From CAWGAJ01 sp963820545 (GTDB lineage Bacteria > Planctomycetota > Planctomycetia > Pirellulales > Thermoguttaceae): a stretch of 64,000 nucleotides of DNA. The DNA is taken from the NCBI GenBank assembly GCA_963820545.1, contig CAWGAJ010000001.1, positions 1,736,001-1,800,000 of the forward strand. The letters are read 5' to 3'. Shown piece after piece: positions 1-12,957 of this stretch; within the stretch, counting starts at the first letter, position 1, and each line of letters opens with the position of its first letter. The position numbers were made by a program, and so were the translations under genes. The notes below the pieces were generated by a model that had not been told where the DNA came from, did not search any database, and saw only the letters and a list, made by a program, of their open reading frames with translations.

Positions 1-500
1 AGAAGTGGCATTAAAACCCCTTTAAAAGTTGCACACAGCGCCTCTATTCATAGTTCGACATATCCTTTCCTCTTCCCCAAAGTCACATTTTTTTTCGTTA
101 CCAACAATGCAATCCATACAACCGACTAAGTCACCTTGTTTTATTGTATTTATTGCATCGCATAAAACTCGACCATTTTTCTCGAGATTTCAAGTGAGGA
201 TGTTAACCTGTAACGGTGTTAGGGGTTATTCCAGCAACCGACAAAGTTTGCGCCGTGATTAAATTTTCCGCCATAAGAATTTTTTATGAAGTATGTTTTT
301 AATACAGTATATTGCTTTTCTTTAATCAGCACCTCATATCAGATGCATCAACCTCCCCCATCAGAACGTATATACATTTGTCACATAAATAATCCGCGCT
401 AAGATTGTTTTAAAATTTTTGATCAACGAACGCCCCGTGCTTTTCAAAATCGTCGGAAGTTTCTCCTTGAACTTAAGCTCTTGCCCCGGTTGTCTCTGCC
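1..500. other. gene-free leader upstream of giant surface-protein gene
   Basis: About 500 AT-rich bases with no convincing gene. A 77-codon plus-strand ORF at 29-262 has no ribosome-binding site, no recognisable composition and no family resemblance. The stretch probably holds the promoter and 5' leader of the giant gene starting at 501, but I cannot single out a promoter with confidence. Confidence 0.5.
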
Positions 501-3500
501 ATGTTCAAAAAACTTTTCTACCGCAGTTGTGCCTTGGTTAGTGAAGTAGAGGATACCCTGCACCATTTGTATCGATGGCATCGCACACGGTTGACGCACC
601 CGCACGATCGCGTGTTGGACATGTATGCCCTTGAAGACCGCGTGCTATTCAACATTGCTCCGATCATGAACGTTGCCGCTCTACAAGCCGCAGCCGCCGG
701 GACGGGAACGGGAGTGGGGCAGGATCTGCAAGTCAGCGCAATGCCCGCCCCCGATCAAAACCTCGTCGCCGTCCAACAAGTCCATGCGGGGCAAGAGACG
801 CAGCAGAGTTCCCAAAATTCCGATAACCTCGATAACAAATCTATCTCTAGTCTTTCCTCACAAATCAAAGATCAAGGCAAGGCATCCAATACGGACGGCA
901 CGGGCGATGATCGGCACGTCGATTTCGCGCTTATTGACGACAGCCTGCAAAACCTCGATCAGCTCATGCGATCTTTGGATTCGAAGGTCGAGGTTTATTT
1001 ATACGATCATCGGCATGAATCCCCCACCGACGTCTTGAACACGGTTTACGATTGGGCAAAATCAAATCATGCCGAGATCGACACCCTGTCAATTATCTCG
1101 CACGGTGCCTCGGGAAGTTTTGTCCTGGGAAATCAGTGGCTTTCCTCATCCAACCTGGGACAATCCGCGGAGGCCTGGCAGCGGCTGGGCGCCGTGATGG
1201 CCCCCAGCGGAAACATCGACATCTTCGGCTGCAATGTGGCAGACGGAACCAGTGGTCGGGACTTGATCAACAATATCGGCCGCCTAAGCGGCGCCACTGT
1301 GTTTGCCTCGGTGAACGATACCGGCTACAGGGGCGATTGGGTGCTGGAAGCGGCTTCCACGACCGGCAACGCATCGGCCTGGCACAATCCACTTGACACG
1401 CAGATTGTGGGGCAATGGAGATATGAACTTGCCCCGGGAATTACGGTTACTCCGACCTCCGCATTGACCACGTCCGAGGCCGGCGGCACTGCTACTTTCA
1501 CGGTAGCGCTCGACGCGGCGCCGGTAGGAGAAAACGCTTATGTGACCATCGGCATTTCCTCCAGCGACACCACCGAAGGCGTAGTTTCCGTCAACTCGCT
1601 TACCTTTACCTCCGCCAACTGGAACGTGGCGCAGACCGTTACCGTGACCGGAGTGAACGACACCCTCGTGGACGGCAATATAGCCTATACCATCCTCACT
1701 GCCCCCGCCGTCAGCAACGATCCCCTCTATAACAACATGAACGCAGACGACGTGTCGCTGACAAACATCGACAATGGCTACAACACAATCTACGTGACAA
1801 CGACCAACGACACCATCAACGGCACCATCACGTCGATTGCCGCCCTGTATGCCAATCCCGGAGCCGACGGCATATCACTGCGCGAGGCGATCACGGCCGC
1901 CAACAACACGCCCAATGGCCTCGGCGGGCCGGATCGGATTTACTTTAATATTCTCGGATCGGGAGTGCATACAATAGCGCCGACCACGGAACTGCCTTAT
2001 ATTACCAATCCGGTGATTATCGATGGGTACACTCAGCCGGCGGCTTCGCCGAACGCGCTGGCTGTCGGCAATAATGCCGTTTTGCAGATTGAAATCAATG
2101 GTGCTGCCACTACCGATGTCAGCGGCTTGAGCCTTGCCTCCGGTTCCAGCGGCAGCACTATCAGCGGACTGGTAATCAACAGCTTTGACGTAACCGCAAT
2201 CAACATTCTCTCTGACAACAACACCATTGCCGGCAATTTCATTGGCACCAACGCCGATGGAACCGCCGTCCAAGGCAACAGTCATGGCAACAGTTACGGC
2301 ATATACATCCTGAACGGTCAATATAACACTATCGGCGGCACGACCGCCGCCGCCCGGAACGTTATCAGTGGCAATACAACGGAAGGTATTTACCTCTTTA
2401 ACGCAATGGTTACTACGATTACCGGCAACTACATTGGCACCAATGCCGCCGGAACCGCCGCCATCGGCAACAATATTGGTATTTATAGTTACCTCGCGTC
2501 CAACACCGTTATCGGCGGCACGACTGCCGGCGCGGGCAACATCGTCTCGGGGAACACCAACTGTGGCATTCATCTGGACTCTTGCGGCAGCGGCAATGTG
2601 ATACAAGGCAATTACATCGGCGCCAACGCCGCCGGCACGGGCGGCATCGCTAACAATACCGGTATCATGGTAAATAATACGGCCGGCCTCGTCATTGGCG
2701 GCTCAACGACCGCGGCCGGCAACGTCATTTGCCACAATACCGGCATTGGAGTGAACATTTCCGGCAACTCATCCGGCGTGCGTGTATGGGGGAACTCGAT
2801 TTATTCCAATGGCGGCTTGGGTATAAACCTGGTAGGGAATGACTTGCCTAACAACGTGACACCAAATGATCCAGGTGATATAGACACGGGGCCGAATAAC
2901 TTACAGAACTTCCCCGAGCTGACAGGCGCGGCAATATACGGCAACAATTTCACGGTGCGAGGCACTTTGAACAGCACCGCCAGCACCACCGGCATAAATT
3001 TCCGCATCGAGATCTTTGCCAACACTGTCGCCGATTCCAGCGGATACGGCGAAGGGCAACGGTTATTGGGCACTTTTGACGTCGCCACCGACCCCAGCGG
3101 AAACGTCAATTTTTCCCATGTTTTCAATAATGTTGCTGTTGCCGATGGCGAGCAGATCTCGGCCACGGCCACCAATCTGACGACCAATTGCACTTCTGAG
3201 TTTGCCTACAGCATTCCGGCCGTAACGCCCGGAATCAATGTGACACTCACCTCAGCTCCGACCACCACCGAGGCCGGCGGAAAGGCTTACTTTACTGTGG
3301 CGCTGGCGATCGCTCCAACCGCCGACGTGACTATCAGTCTTAGAACTTCTGACGCCACGGAAGGGACAATAGACAAAACGTCGCTCACCTTCACCACAGG
3401 CAACTGGAGCACGCCCCAGACTGTAACCGTCACTGGAAAGGATGATACCTATATCGACGGCAACGTGGCCTACACTATTTTCACCGATCCCGCCGTCAGC

Positions 3501-6500
3501 GTTGATCCTAACTATAGCGGCCTGGACGCCGCCGACGTGACGTTGACCAATAACGATAACGATACATACAACATAATCACCGTAACAACCAACGACGATC
3601 TTGTTGACGGCGATGTGAGGACCATCGCCGACCTGTATAACACACCCGGAGGCACCGGCATATCTCTTCGCGAGGCGATCACGGCGGCCAACAACACGCC
3701 CAACGGCACCGGCGGACCGGACCGGATTTTCTTCAACCTCCCGGATGGGTCGCACACCATCAACTTAATCTATACTAATCCAGAAGGCTTGCCACATATT
3801 ACCCAACCAGTCATTATCGATGGCAGAAGCGATTCGCACTACGCCGGCACGCCCATCATTGAAATCAACGGACTAGCCTCCAACTTTGTGGGATTATGGC
3901 TTGACGTGGGGAGCGACGGCAGCACCATCCGCGACCTGGTCATCAACCGCAATGGCTGGGAGGGCATCAGAGTCGACAGCAACGACAACACGATCGCGGG
4001 CTGTTATGTGGGCACTGATGTTACTGGCACGAGCGCGCTAGCCAACGGCACCAGAGGCGCCAATGCCTTATGGATACTCGGCAACAACAACACAATAGGC
4101 GGAACAATTGCCGCGGATCGGAATGTGATCTCAGGGAACACAAGAAGCGGCATTTGGCTTTCCGGCGTTAACAACACCGTGCAAGGTAACTATCTCGGAA
4201 CGGATTACACCGGCACTATCGGCATAGCTAACGGCTGGGATGGGGTTACTGTCTCCGGCTCGAATAATCTCATCGGCGGCACCGGGGCCGGCATGGACAA
4301 TCTGATTGCCCATAACACCAATTATGGTGTTGCCGTGGTTGATGGCTGTACCGGAAATCGGATTTTAGGCAATTCGATTTATGGGCATGGCTCGATCGGC
4401 ATCGATCTTCGCCCCTCTGATGGCGTAACTCCCAACGACCCTGGGGATACCGACACCGGAGGAAACAATCTGCAAAACTTCCCGGTCCTCTCTACGGCGA
4501 CGGCAAACAGTACGCAGGTGTATATTACCGGCAGTCTAAATAGTATAGCCGGAACCAACTATCGCCTCGAGTTCTTTGCAAATAACACCTCGGTCGGTCC
4601 CGATTCCACGGGCTACGGCGAGGGCCAGCGGTATTTGGGCTCCGCGAACGTGACCACCGATGCCGACGGTAATGTCGCGTTTGCCGCAACGCTTACCGCT
4701 GCCGTGGCGGAGGGCGAATATATTTCGGCCACCGCCACCAATCTTACGACCAACGACACTTCGGAATTCGCCAGGGACGTGCAGGCTCATACAGCGGGGA
4801 TTAACATCACGTCGACCCCGGGCCTCACGACCAGCGAATCCGGCGGCCTGGCTCAGTTTACGGTGAAGCTGAATGCGGTTCCAAGTTCGAATGTGATTGT
4901 TTTACTTGCGTCGAGCGATACAAGCGAAGGCACGGTTTCCCCCGCTTCGCTCACCTTCACCACCGCCGATCCCGCCGCTGCCAATTATTGGAACAAACCG
5001 CAAACCGTGACCGTCACCGGCGTGGATGATCCTTATGACGATGGCGACATCGCATATACAGTTAATGTTTCGATAGACGCCGCTCACAGCGCTCCGGAGT
5101 ATGCCGGCCTAAGCGCCCAGAATGTACCGCTGACGAACCTCGACAATGAATTGGCCGGAGTTAACGTGAATCCAGTCGGCACATTGATCACCACCGAGAC
5201 CGGAGAGGGCAACACGACTACATTCACGGTTGCACTGAACTGCCAGCCCACGGCTGATGTGAAACTCAATCTCAGCAGTTCAAATACTACGGAGGGCACC
5301 CTTTCCTGTGACACGCTCACCTTCACCACCGCCGATCCTACCGCTGCCAATTATTGGAACAAACCGCAAACCGTGACCGTTACTGGGGTGAACGATTCCA
5401 TAGCCGGCAACGTTGATTATTCGATCAGCATCTCGGTTGATGTCGCCCACAGCGCACCCGAGTACGCCGGCGTATTAACCCAAAATATTCAGGCGAGGAA
5501 CACCAACGTCGACGACACTTACAGCACCATCCTTGTCGATACGATAAGCAATACAAACGATACGGGGCTGAATCCCAATACCATGACTATCGCCGATTTG
5601 TACAACCACAAGGGTACGGACGGAAAAATATCGCTGCGCGAAGCGATTATAGCCGCCAACAACACGCCCAACGTTATCGGGATAGATCACATCTACTTCA
5701 ACCTACCCTTCGGTTCACAACTCGAGGTTGCTTCACAATTGCCCGACATTTCCACGCCGATGTATATCGACGGCAACAACGGTTCCGGCTCGGGCACGCC
5801 GTCAATAATTCTTCACGGCTCCGCTAGCATAATCGGGCTTAATATAACTTGCATCGGCACCAGCTCCTCCGAGGGCGCCACCGTACGGGGATTGGTAATA
5901 AATAATTTTGGTAATAATGGAGTTTTATTAGCGGGTAACTACAACAAGGTCGTAGGCTGTTATGTAGGCACTGACGTTACAGGCACGACGGCGGTGGGGA
6001 ATACATATTCCACTTGGACTGAAGCCATAAGAATAACCGGCAATTACAACACGGTGGGGGGAACTACAATCGCCGATCGGAACGTGATTTCAGGGAACTT
6101 ACATGCCGGCGTGTGGATTCCGGGCAGCTATAACAACGTTCTGGGTAACTATGTCGGCGTTGACGCCACGGGGAATAATGCCTTGCCAAATCGAGGTTCG
6201 GGCGTCGGCACGCAAGTGGGGAGCGTATATAACGTCATTTCAGGCAACGTCATTTCTTGTAATGGCTACTACAATAACGGTCAGAGGTACATGGGTGTAG
6301 AGAATGACGGCAACTACACCACCATCTCGAACAACATTGTCGGTCTCAGCGCTTCCGGCGCCTTGATGACTTGGACAAGCTATGACGGAAAGGTATTTGT
6401 CGGCAATGTAAATAACGGCATTTTTTTGAGAGGTTCATATAACACCATTACCGGAAACGTCGTCTCGGGCAATACGAATCATGGCATTGCGACTAATAGC

Positions 6501-9500
6501 GGTTCTAATTCTCAATACAACCTCATCAGTGGAAACCGCTGCGGCACGAATCTGGCTGGCACTGCCGCTATCCCTAATACCATCGATGGCATACGCTTGG
6601 AGACAAGCCATTACAACACAATTACGGGAAACCTCGTCTCCGGCAATCGTTATGGTATTTTCCTCAATAACGCCTGCCTATCTAATACCATCAGCGGGAA
6701 CTACGTGGGCACGAATCTGGCCGGCACCGCGGCGATCCCCAATACACTATCCGGTATCATTTTGAATAATGGACCTAGTTCCACCATGGTCACAGGAAAC
6801 CTCGCTTCAGGCAATGGTAATAACGGCATTTATATCATAAATTCCCCAAATAATACCGTCCGAGGAAACATAATAGGCCTCAATGCCGCCGGCACGGCGG
6901 GAATACCTAACGGATATAGTGGAATTTGCATCAGGGGGGCTAACGGGAAGAATAACGTCATCGGCGGCACTGATCCCAGCTATGGTAATTTGATTGCATA
7001 CAATGCTTATTATGGCGTTAGAGTAGATACCAGTTCAGCCACGGGAAATCAGATTTTAGGCAATTCAATTTATAAAAACGGTAGGATCGGCATTGATCTA
7101 ACTAATACCAGCGGCGACCCTGTGGGCGACGGCGTTACTCCCAACGACCTTGGGGATGCCGACACGGGAGGAAATAACCTGCAAAACTACCCCGTCCTCA
7201 ACACGGCGACGATTCTCGGCACGCAGTTGAATATTACCGGCAGTCTAAATAGCTTGGCTAGCACCAGTTTCCGCATCGAGTTCTTCGCCAATGCCCCCGG
7301 CTCTATCGATATTTATGATCAATACCTGGGAAATTACTACGGCGAGGGCCAAACTTTCATCGGCTTTGTGAATGTGACAACCAACGCCAGCGGGGATGTT
7401 ATATCGGTCGGTGACTCGAGCGGCACTGCCACAATGGCCGGCACGAATACTTTTGCCGTCACGTTTACCAAACCCGTTGCGGATGGGGATTATATTTCGG
7501 CCACCGCCACCAAGATCGTCGGCGCCACCTATACCGATACATCGGAATTTTGCCAAAGTAAGGCGGCCCATATCCCGGGGGTTACCGTTACGCCGACCTC
7601 GGGCCTGATCACCAGCGAATTTGGGACTACGGCTACTTTCACGGTTGTTCTGAACGCGGCGCCGACGGCGGACGTGACGATTGCGATCACATCGAGCGAC
7701 ATTACCGAAGGCCTGGTCTCCAGCGCATCTTCGCCTACGCCCGGGACGTCTCTTACACTCGCCTTCACAACGGCCAATTGGAACACGCCGCAAACCGTGA
7801 CCGTTACCGGCGTGGACGACACCGAAGAAGACGGCGCGGTTCCCTATACGATCGTCACCGGGAATACGAGCAGTACGGATACATTATACATTAACTTGCC
7901 GGTCGCGGACGTGTCGGTAACCAACGTCGACAACGATTCGGCCGGATTTGCTGTAATTCCCGCCAGCGGATTGACAACTACCGAAACAGGCGGATCAGCT
8001 AGCTTCCAAGTCGTACTGAACAAGCAGCCCACGTCTAGTGTGACGCTCAATTTCAGCAGTTCGAATCCTTACGCGGGCACGGTATCACCCGCTACCTCTT
8101 CGCTTACCTTCACCACCGCTAATTGGAACGTAGCAAAAACAGTGACTGTCATCGGAGCGAATAATGATATATACGGCGATATTAATTACACGATCGATAT
8201 GACAGTCGACCCAAGCAGCGCCCCGGAGTACCGCAGCGCATATGCTCCCAGCGTGTCGGTGAGGGACATCGACAACGATACATATAGTACGATTTTTGTG
8301 GATACGAACAGCGATGTAAACGATACGGGACTGGATCCTGCTACTATGACTATCGCCCAATTGTACAACCACAAGGGTACGGACGGAAAAATCTCGCTCC
8401 GCGAAGCGATTATAGCCGCCAACAATTCGGCCAATGGGCCCGGCGGCCCGGATCGGATTTACTTCAATCTTCCCGTCGATTTGCGGCAAATTACCGTTTC
8501 TTCCCTATTGCCCGATATTTCCACCCCAATGATTATCGACAGCACCAACGGTTCGTATAATCCCAACACGCCGATTACGCCAATAATTAATCTTTACGGC
8601 TCCGCCAATATTATCGGGCTTAGTATTAGTTCCAGCGGCGCCAGCGCTTCCGTGCCCGGCAGCACTATCCGAGGCTTGGCGATAAACAACTTCGGCAATG
8701 AAGCCATTATCATATCCGGCAACTACAATACCGTCGCGGGTTGTTATATCGGCACCGATGTTACGGGTACGTCGGCGGTGGCGAACGGCTACTCCTCTTG
8801 GTTCAATGCCATAGCGGTAAACGGCAACTTCAATACCATCGGCGGTGCGAACACCGCGGATCGGAACGTGGTCTCGGGGAACACGCATCACGGAATCTGG
8901 ATTACCGGCGACGATAATGTCGTGCGGGGCAACTATCTTGGCGTTGACGTTACGGGCAATGTCGGGCTGGGGAATGGCTGTTCGGGCGTGGGAACCGATG
9001 GGACAATACTGGCTGAACGAAACGTCATCTCGAACAACGTCATCTCGGGCAATGGACTCTTGAGCAACCAACCGTGGTCGAATCTCGAAATTCGCGGAAC
9101 CTACACCGTTATTACGGGCAACTATATCGGCACCAATGCCGCCGGCACCGCGGCAATCGGCAATAGTAACGGCTATAATATAGATGGCATAACAGTCTAT
9201 GGCAATTACAACACGATTGGGGGCACGACTGCCGCGGCAAGGAACATTGTATCGGGCGACAATTACGGCATTTATCTCTATTATTGTTCAAATAATACCG
9301 TCCAAGGAAACTACATCGGTCTTAATGCCGCGGGCAACACAAAGATCGGCAATCTTTCTTGGGGCATAGACGTATATTGCGGAAATAACAATTTGATTGG
9401 CGGCACGACCCCCGAGGCGAGAAACGTCGTCTCGGGCAGTGGACAAGCCGGTATTGCCATCTCCACCTATGGCGGCACTGCTTCCGCCAGCAACAACATT

Positions 9501-11659
9501 ATCGAAGGAAACTATATCGGCACGTTCGCCGATGGCACCGGCTCGGTCGCAACGTCGGGCAACCTTAAAGACGGAATTGACTTGAGAGGTGGAAGTTTAG
9601 CGCTGACAAACAATACCATCGGCGGCATAGACCCCAACGCAAGCAATCTGATTGCATATAACGCTAATTGCGGCGTTAGAGTCGACGTCAACACGGCTAC
9701 CGGAAATCCAATTTTAGGCAATTCGATTCATGACAACGCCCTGTTGGGCATCAATCTTACCACTAGCCTCACCCCTGCCGCGGACGGCACTGTTACCCTA
9801 AATACCACGAGCACGGCGGGCGGAAACAACCTGCAACACTTCCCGGTACTCGCCACGGCAACGATCAGAGGCACGCAGGTGCGTATTAGCGGCAGCTTGA
9901 ATAGCGCAGCCGACGCCAGTTACCGCATCGAGTTCTTCGCCAATTCCTCGCCCAATACCACGGGCTACGGCGAGGGCCAGCGGTATTTAGGCTATGCGAA
10001 TGTGACCACCGATGCCAGCGGAAATGTTATATCGGTCAGTGACTCGAGCGGCACTGGCACAATGATCACTGGCACCAATAATTTTGCCGTCACGCTTACC
10101 GCTACCGTGGCGGATGGCGAATCTATTTCGGCCACCGCCACCAAATTTACCACCGGCACTCCTAATACCTATACCGACACTTCGGAATTCGCCCAGGACC
10201 AGGTGGCTCATACAGCGGAAATTACTATCACGCCGACCTCGGACGTGACTTTGACTACCAGTGAAGATGGGACTACCTCGCAGATTTCCGTGGTGCTACA
10301 TGCGGCGCCGGCTGCGGATGTGAGGGTTGAGGTTTCGGTTGAGGTTTCTTCGAATAACACAAGCGAGGGCATGATCGTCACCAACGAAGGCATGGTTCCC
10401 GCCACATACTTGACCTTCACCCCCGCGAATTGGAACCAGCCTCAAACCGTGACCGTCACCGGGGTAATGGATTATTCAACTGACGAGATCGTGCCCGTGC
10501 CCTACACGGTCACCATACATAATGCTCAAAGCAGCGACGCCATGTATAACGGTTCAAGCGGGGCGGTGTTTTCGGCCAACAACATCGACCACGTGAATCT
10601 CGCTCCCGTGATCACAGTACCTGAAACGCAAACTGTGAACTCATTTGTTGTGTTCTCCTCGCTAACCGAGAATGCAATTAGGGTGGAAGATGTTGATGCC
10701 GGTACTAATCCCCTGTGCGTGCAGTTAGTAGCCTCCAATGGGAATTTGACATTAGGAAGCACTACTGATTTAACTTTCCACGTCGGAAACGGCGTCAGGA
10801 ACGGAACTATGGAATTTGTGGGATCGTCCATTGCCGTCAACGCCGCTTTAGAGGGGATGAAATTCACTCCCACAATCTCTAACGGCAATATTCAGATTAC
10901 TGTTAGCGATCAGGGATTCTCCGGCTCGGGCAATGCCAAAACGGGCATGGCAAACGTCGGCATTGAAGCACTTACTCCGCAGGCGCCCTCGGCGCCCCGC
11001 CGGTATTGCCCCTGTCACAGCCTCCTTCTACCTCGCAGCCCTCGCTATCCACTTTGACTTCAGCGGTGACTCCATCCGGCGCGTCGCTTAACTTCTATGT
11101 CAATCCGAATTCAAAGGCCTCTTTCGAGCAGAGCGGCAATCTTGTGCGCACCGAGTCGCCAAATAAAAATGTAGTAGATGCCCTTGGCCTGAAGACCATC
11201 ATGAGTAACGCAAAACCGGCGGAAATCACCGCGGTCGACGTTACCTCGGATAATGCCTCGATGCGCGATAGATATCAAACTCTTGCCCTGCAGCCGATTG
11301 TCCCGAAAGTGAGTGATGACAAACTAGTAACTCAAGCAATTGTGGATACGCAATTGTTGTGGAAAGATATCAAAGTGCTCGCCGATGCCAGCGATAAACT
11401 GCCCTGGTTCAGCAAAATTAACGTGGGAACGGCGATCGGCTTAGGCGCCGGACTCTCGGCAGGATACCTCATGATGGCCTTCCGCTTCGGAGCTTTGCTA
11501 ACCAGCAGCTTGGTTACGTTTCCCGTGTGGCAGTGGGTCGATCCTTTGCCGATTCTCGAAACATCGGCATACAAATCTAATAAACCAAAACACATCGGTG
11601 AGAACGAGCAGGATGCAAATGCCTCATTGGAAGAAAGCATCGAAACGCTTGTGTCTTAA
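501..11659 (+). CDS. giant DUF4347 / Calx-beta-like / CSLREA beta-helix surface protein (one frameshift near 3' end)
   Basis: The main frame gives 3518 residues (501-11057); the C-terminal part continues in another frame to 11659, for about 3.7 kaa in all. Residues 44-50 (LEDRVLF) resemble the planctomycete LEPR-XLL N-terminal signature of large secreted proteins. Residues about 140-300 are a DUF4347 domain (ISHGASG, FGCNVADG). Then come four long cycles, each made of one or two Calx-beta-like repeats (pattern SDTTEG...SLTFTTANW..PQTVTVTG), a right-handed beta-helix opened by a CSLREA-type motif (ISLREAITAANNTPNG) with NosD-like IGGT...NVISGN rungs, and a closing module (YRIEFFAN...GYGEGQRYLG). 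A cadherin-like segment lies near residue 3370. The frame change falls at a C4 run, 10995-10998: one extra C would join SAP to PVLPLSQPPS. The last part has one hydrophobic stretch (about 11430-11540). Likely a cell-surface adhesin or envelope protein; the exact function is unknown. Confidence 0.88.
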
Positions 11660-11978
11660 ACCGAACGCTGGGATTTTCCCGAAAGAGCCCGTGTTCTCCA
11701 GTGGCCTCTTGATGTTTCTTGGAGCGTAGGATCGCTAGGGCGGTTATCAATTGTTCCCCCGGGCCTTGAAAAAGATCTTTTTCTTCCCGGGCTTAAACCA
11801 ACCCTTAGTCCTCTAGGTTGCACACTTTGCCGCGTGTTGCGACTTATATGAATTACATACTTCCCAATAAAGTTTAGAAACTTTCCTTCTAGTCTGGGGT
11901 TTATTTATTTAACAGCATGCAATTTTAATGTTTTATCGTGTAAACAACTCTCTTTACCCTTACAAAGGAGTATTTTCT
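11660..11978. other. intergenic region with two perfect or near-perfect palindromes
   Basis: No gene is visible. At 11768-11783 lies a 16-bp perfect palindrome, GAAAAAGATCTTTTTC, flanked by CCCGGG on both sides, which could fold as a hairpin at the end of the giant gene. At 11869-11884 lies a second inverted repeat, AAAGTTT-AG-AAACTTT, about 95 bases before the next start; an operator or promoter element is possible but unproven. Confidence 0.45.
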
Positions 11979-12791
11979 ATGACTCGAAAGTATGGTTCAT
12001 TGGTACTAATTGGTTTTCTGACAGCGACCCTGCTGGCTTCCGTGGCCTTTGGACAAGGTCCAGGTGGCCCAGGAGGAAGGAGAGGGGGAGGAATGGGGGG
12101 AATGTTCCCAGGACGGGGCGGACCAGGCCCGATGGAAGCCTTTATGTTGTTACGTGTTGAGAAGGTCCAAAAGGAATTAAACATTACTGAGGACCAGTAC
12201 TCAAAACTGGATGAAGCGGGCAGAGATTTCATGGAACAGATGCGCGAGAGCTTTGGCTCCTTACGCGACCTCAGCGACGAGGAACGCCGGACTAAGATGG
12301 ATGAAATGGCCAAGGAATCTCAGGAAAAACTCGATAAAACGCTCGCCGAAATCCTCCAGCCCAAACAGCTTGAGCGGTTCGAGCAGATTCAGCTCCAAGT
12401 ACAAGGCCCCATGGCTGTGACCACTCCCAAGGTCGGCAAGGCCGTGAATATTGCTGATGACCAAAAGGAAAAAATTCAGACCATCCGCGACGAAATGCGA
12501 AATGCAGTAAGGGATCTCATGGGAAATATGCGGGATTTAAGTCCCGAACAACGCCGGGAGAAGATGAACGAAATGCGGGATAAGTTCCAGCAATTGAATA
12601 AGGAAACCGGCGACAAAATTCTCGCTGTCCTCAACCAGGAGCAGCGGGATAAATTCCAGAAAATGCAAGGAGAAAAATTCGATCTGGACCTCTCGACTCT
12701 CTTTCCGCGCGGACCTCGAGGCGGAGGTGGACCTCCTCCCGGCGGCGGCATGGGACCTCCTCCAGGTGAAGGCGGACCGCCACCACAATAA
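11979..12791 (+). CDS. Spy/CpxP-like periplasmic LTXXQ helical protein
   Basis: Start chosen at the ATG at 11979 because AAAGGAG precedes it by nine bases; the open frame extends further upstream without such a site. It encodes 270 residues: a signal peptide (SLVLIGFLTATLLASVAFG), a Gly/Arg-rich linker, then a long charged helical region with LTXXQ-like units (ITEDQYSKLDE, LQPKQLERFEQI, IADDQKEKIQ, LNQEQRDKFQ), and a Gly/Pro-rich tail. The repeated motif is that of Spy/CpxP-type periplasmic proteins, which act as chaperones or envelope-stress sensors in proteobacteria. Planctomycetes carry many such proteins of unknown role. It sits just upstream of the secretion operon, but nothing shows that the two are functionally linked. 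Confidence 0.75.
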   Translation: MTRKYGSLVLIGFLTATLLASVAFGQGPGGPGGRRGGGMGGMFPGRGGPGPMEAFMLLRVEKVQKELNITEDQYSKLDEAGRDFMEQMRESFGSLRDLSDEERRTKMDEMAKESQEKLDKTLAEILQPKQLERFEQIQLQVQGPMAVTTPKVGKAVNIADDQKEKIQTIRDEMRNAVRDLMGNMRDLSPEQRREKMNEMRDKFQQLNKETGDKILAVLNQEQRDKFQKMQGEKFDLDLSTLFPRGPRGGGGPPPGGGMGPPPGEGGPPPQ

Positions 12792-12881
12792 TAATATGAA
12801 TCAGATTTAATTCGCCACTAGCGGGAAGATCGGTTTTCCCGCGGCGGTTGAATCTGTTTTCCGGACTATAGTGACAGACGT

Positions 12882-12920
12882 TTTGCCGACCGAGAGGCCG
12901 AGTTCTTCTCGGTCGGCAAA
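12882..12920. repeat. 14-bp perfect inverted repeat (hairpin) before/within gspE 5' end
   Basis: TTTGCCGACCGAGA at 12882-12895 and its exact reverse complement at 12907-12920 enclose an 11-base loop. The element lies inside the open frame if gspE starts at GTG 12871, but outside it if the start is ATG 12958. There is no T-tract after it, so it is not a clean intrinsic terminator; it could be an mRNA structure or a REP-like element. Confidence 0.7.
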
Positions 12921-12957
12921 TCATGAGGAAGTCTTGATAAGAACGGGATGGCGCGTA

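Noticed and set aside
29..262. 77-codon plus-strand ORF before the giant gene
   Set aside because: No ribosome-binding site, no recognisable family, and composition unlike the coding DNA of the window.
1875..2606. 243-codon minus-strand ORF inside the giant gene, and many similar frames up to about 10 kb
   Set aside because: They arise from the Asn/Gly/Thr-rich codon pattern of the plus-strand repeats read on the other strand and have no protein-like features of their own.
10995..11057. Programmed frameshift in the giant gene
   Set aside because: No slippery heptamer or downstream structure stands out, and the same one-base loss in C runs recurs in unrelated genes, so a sequencing error is simpler.
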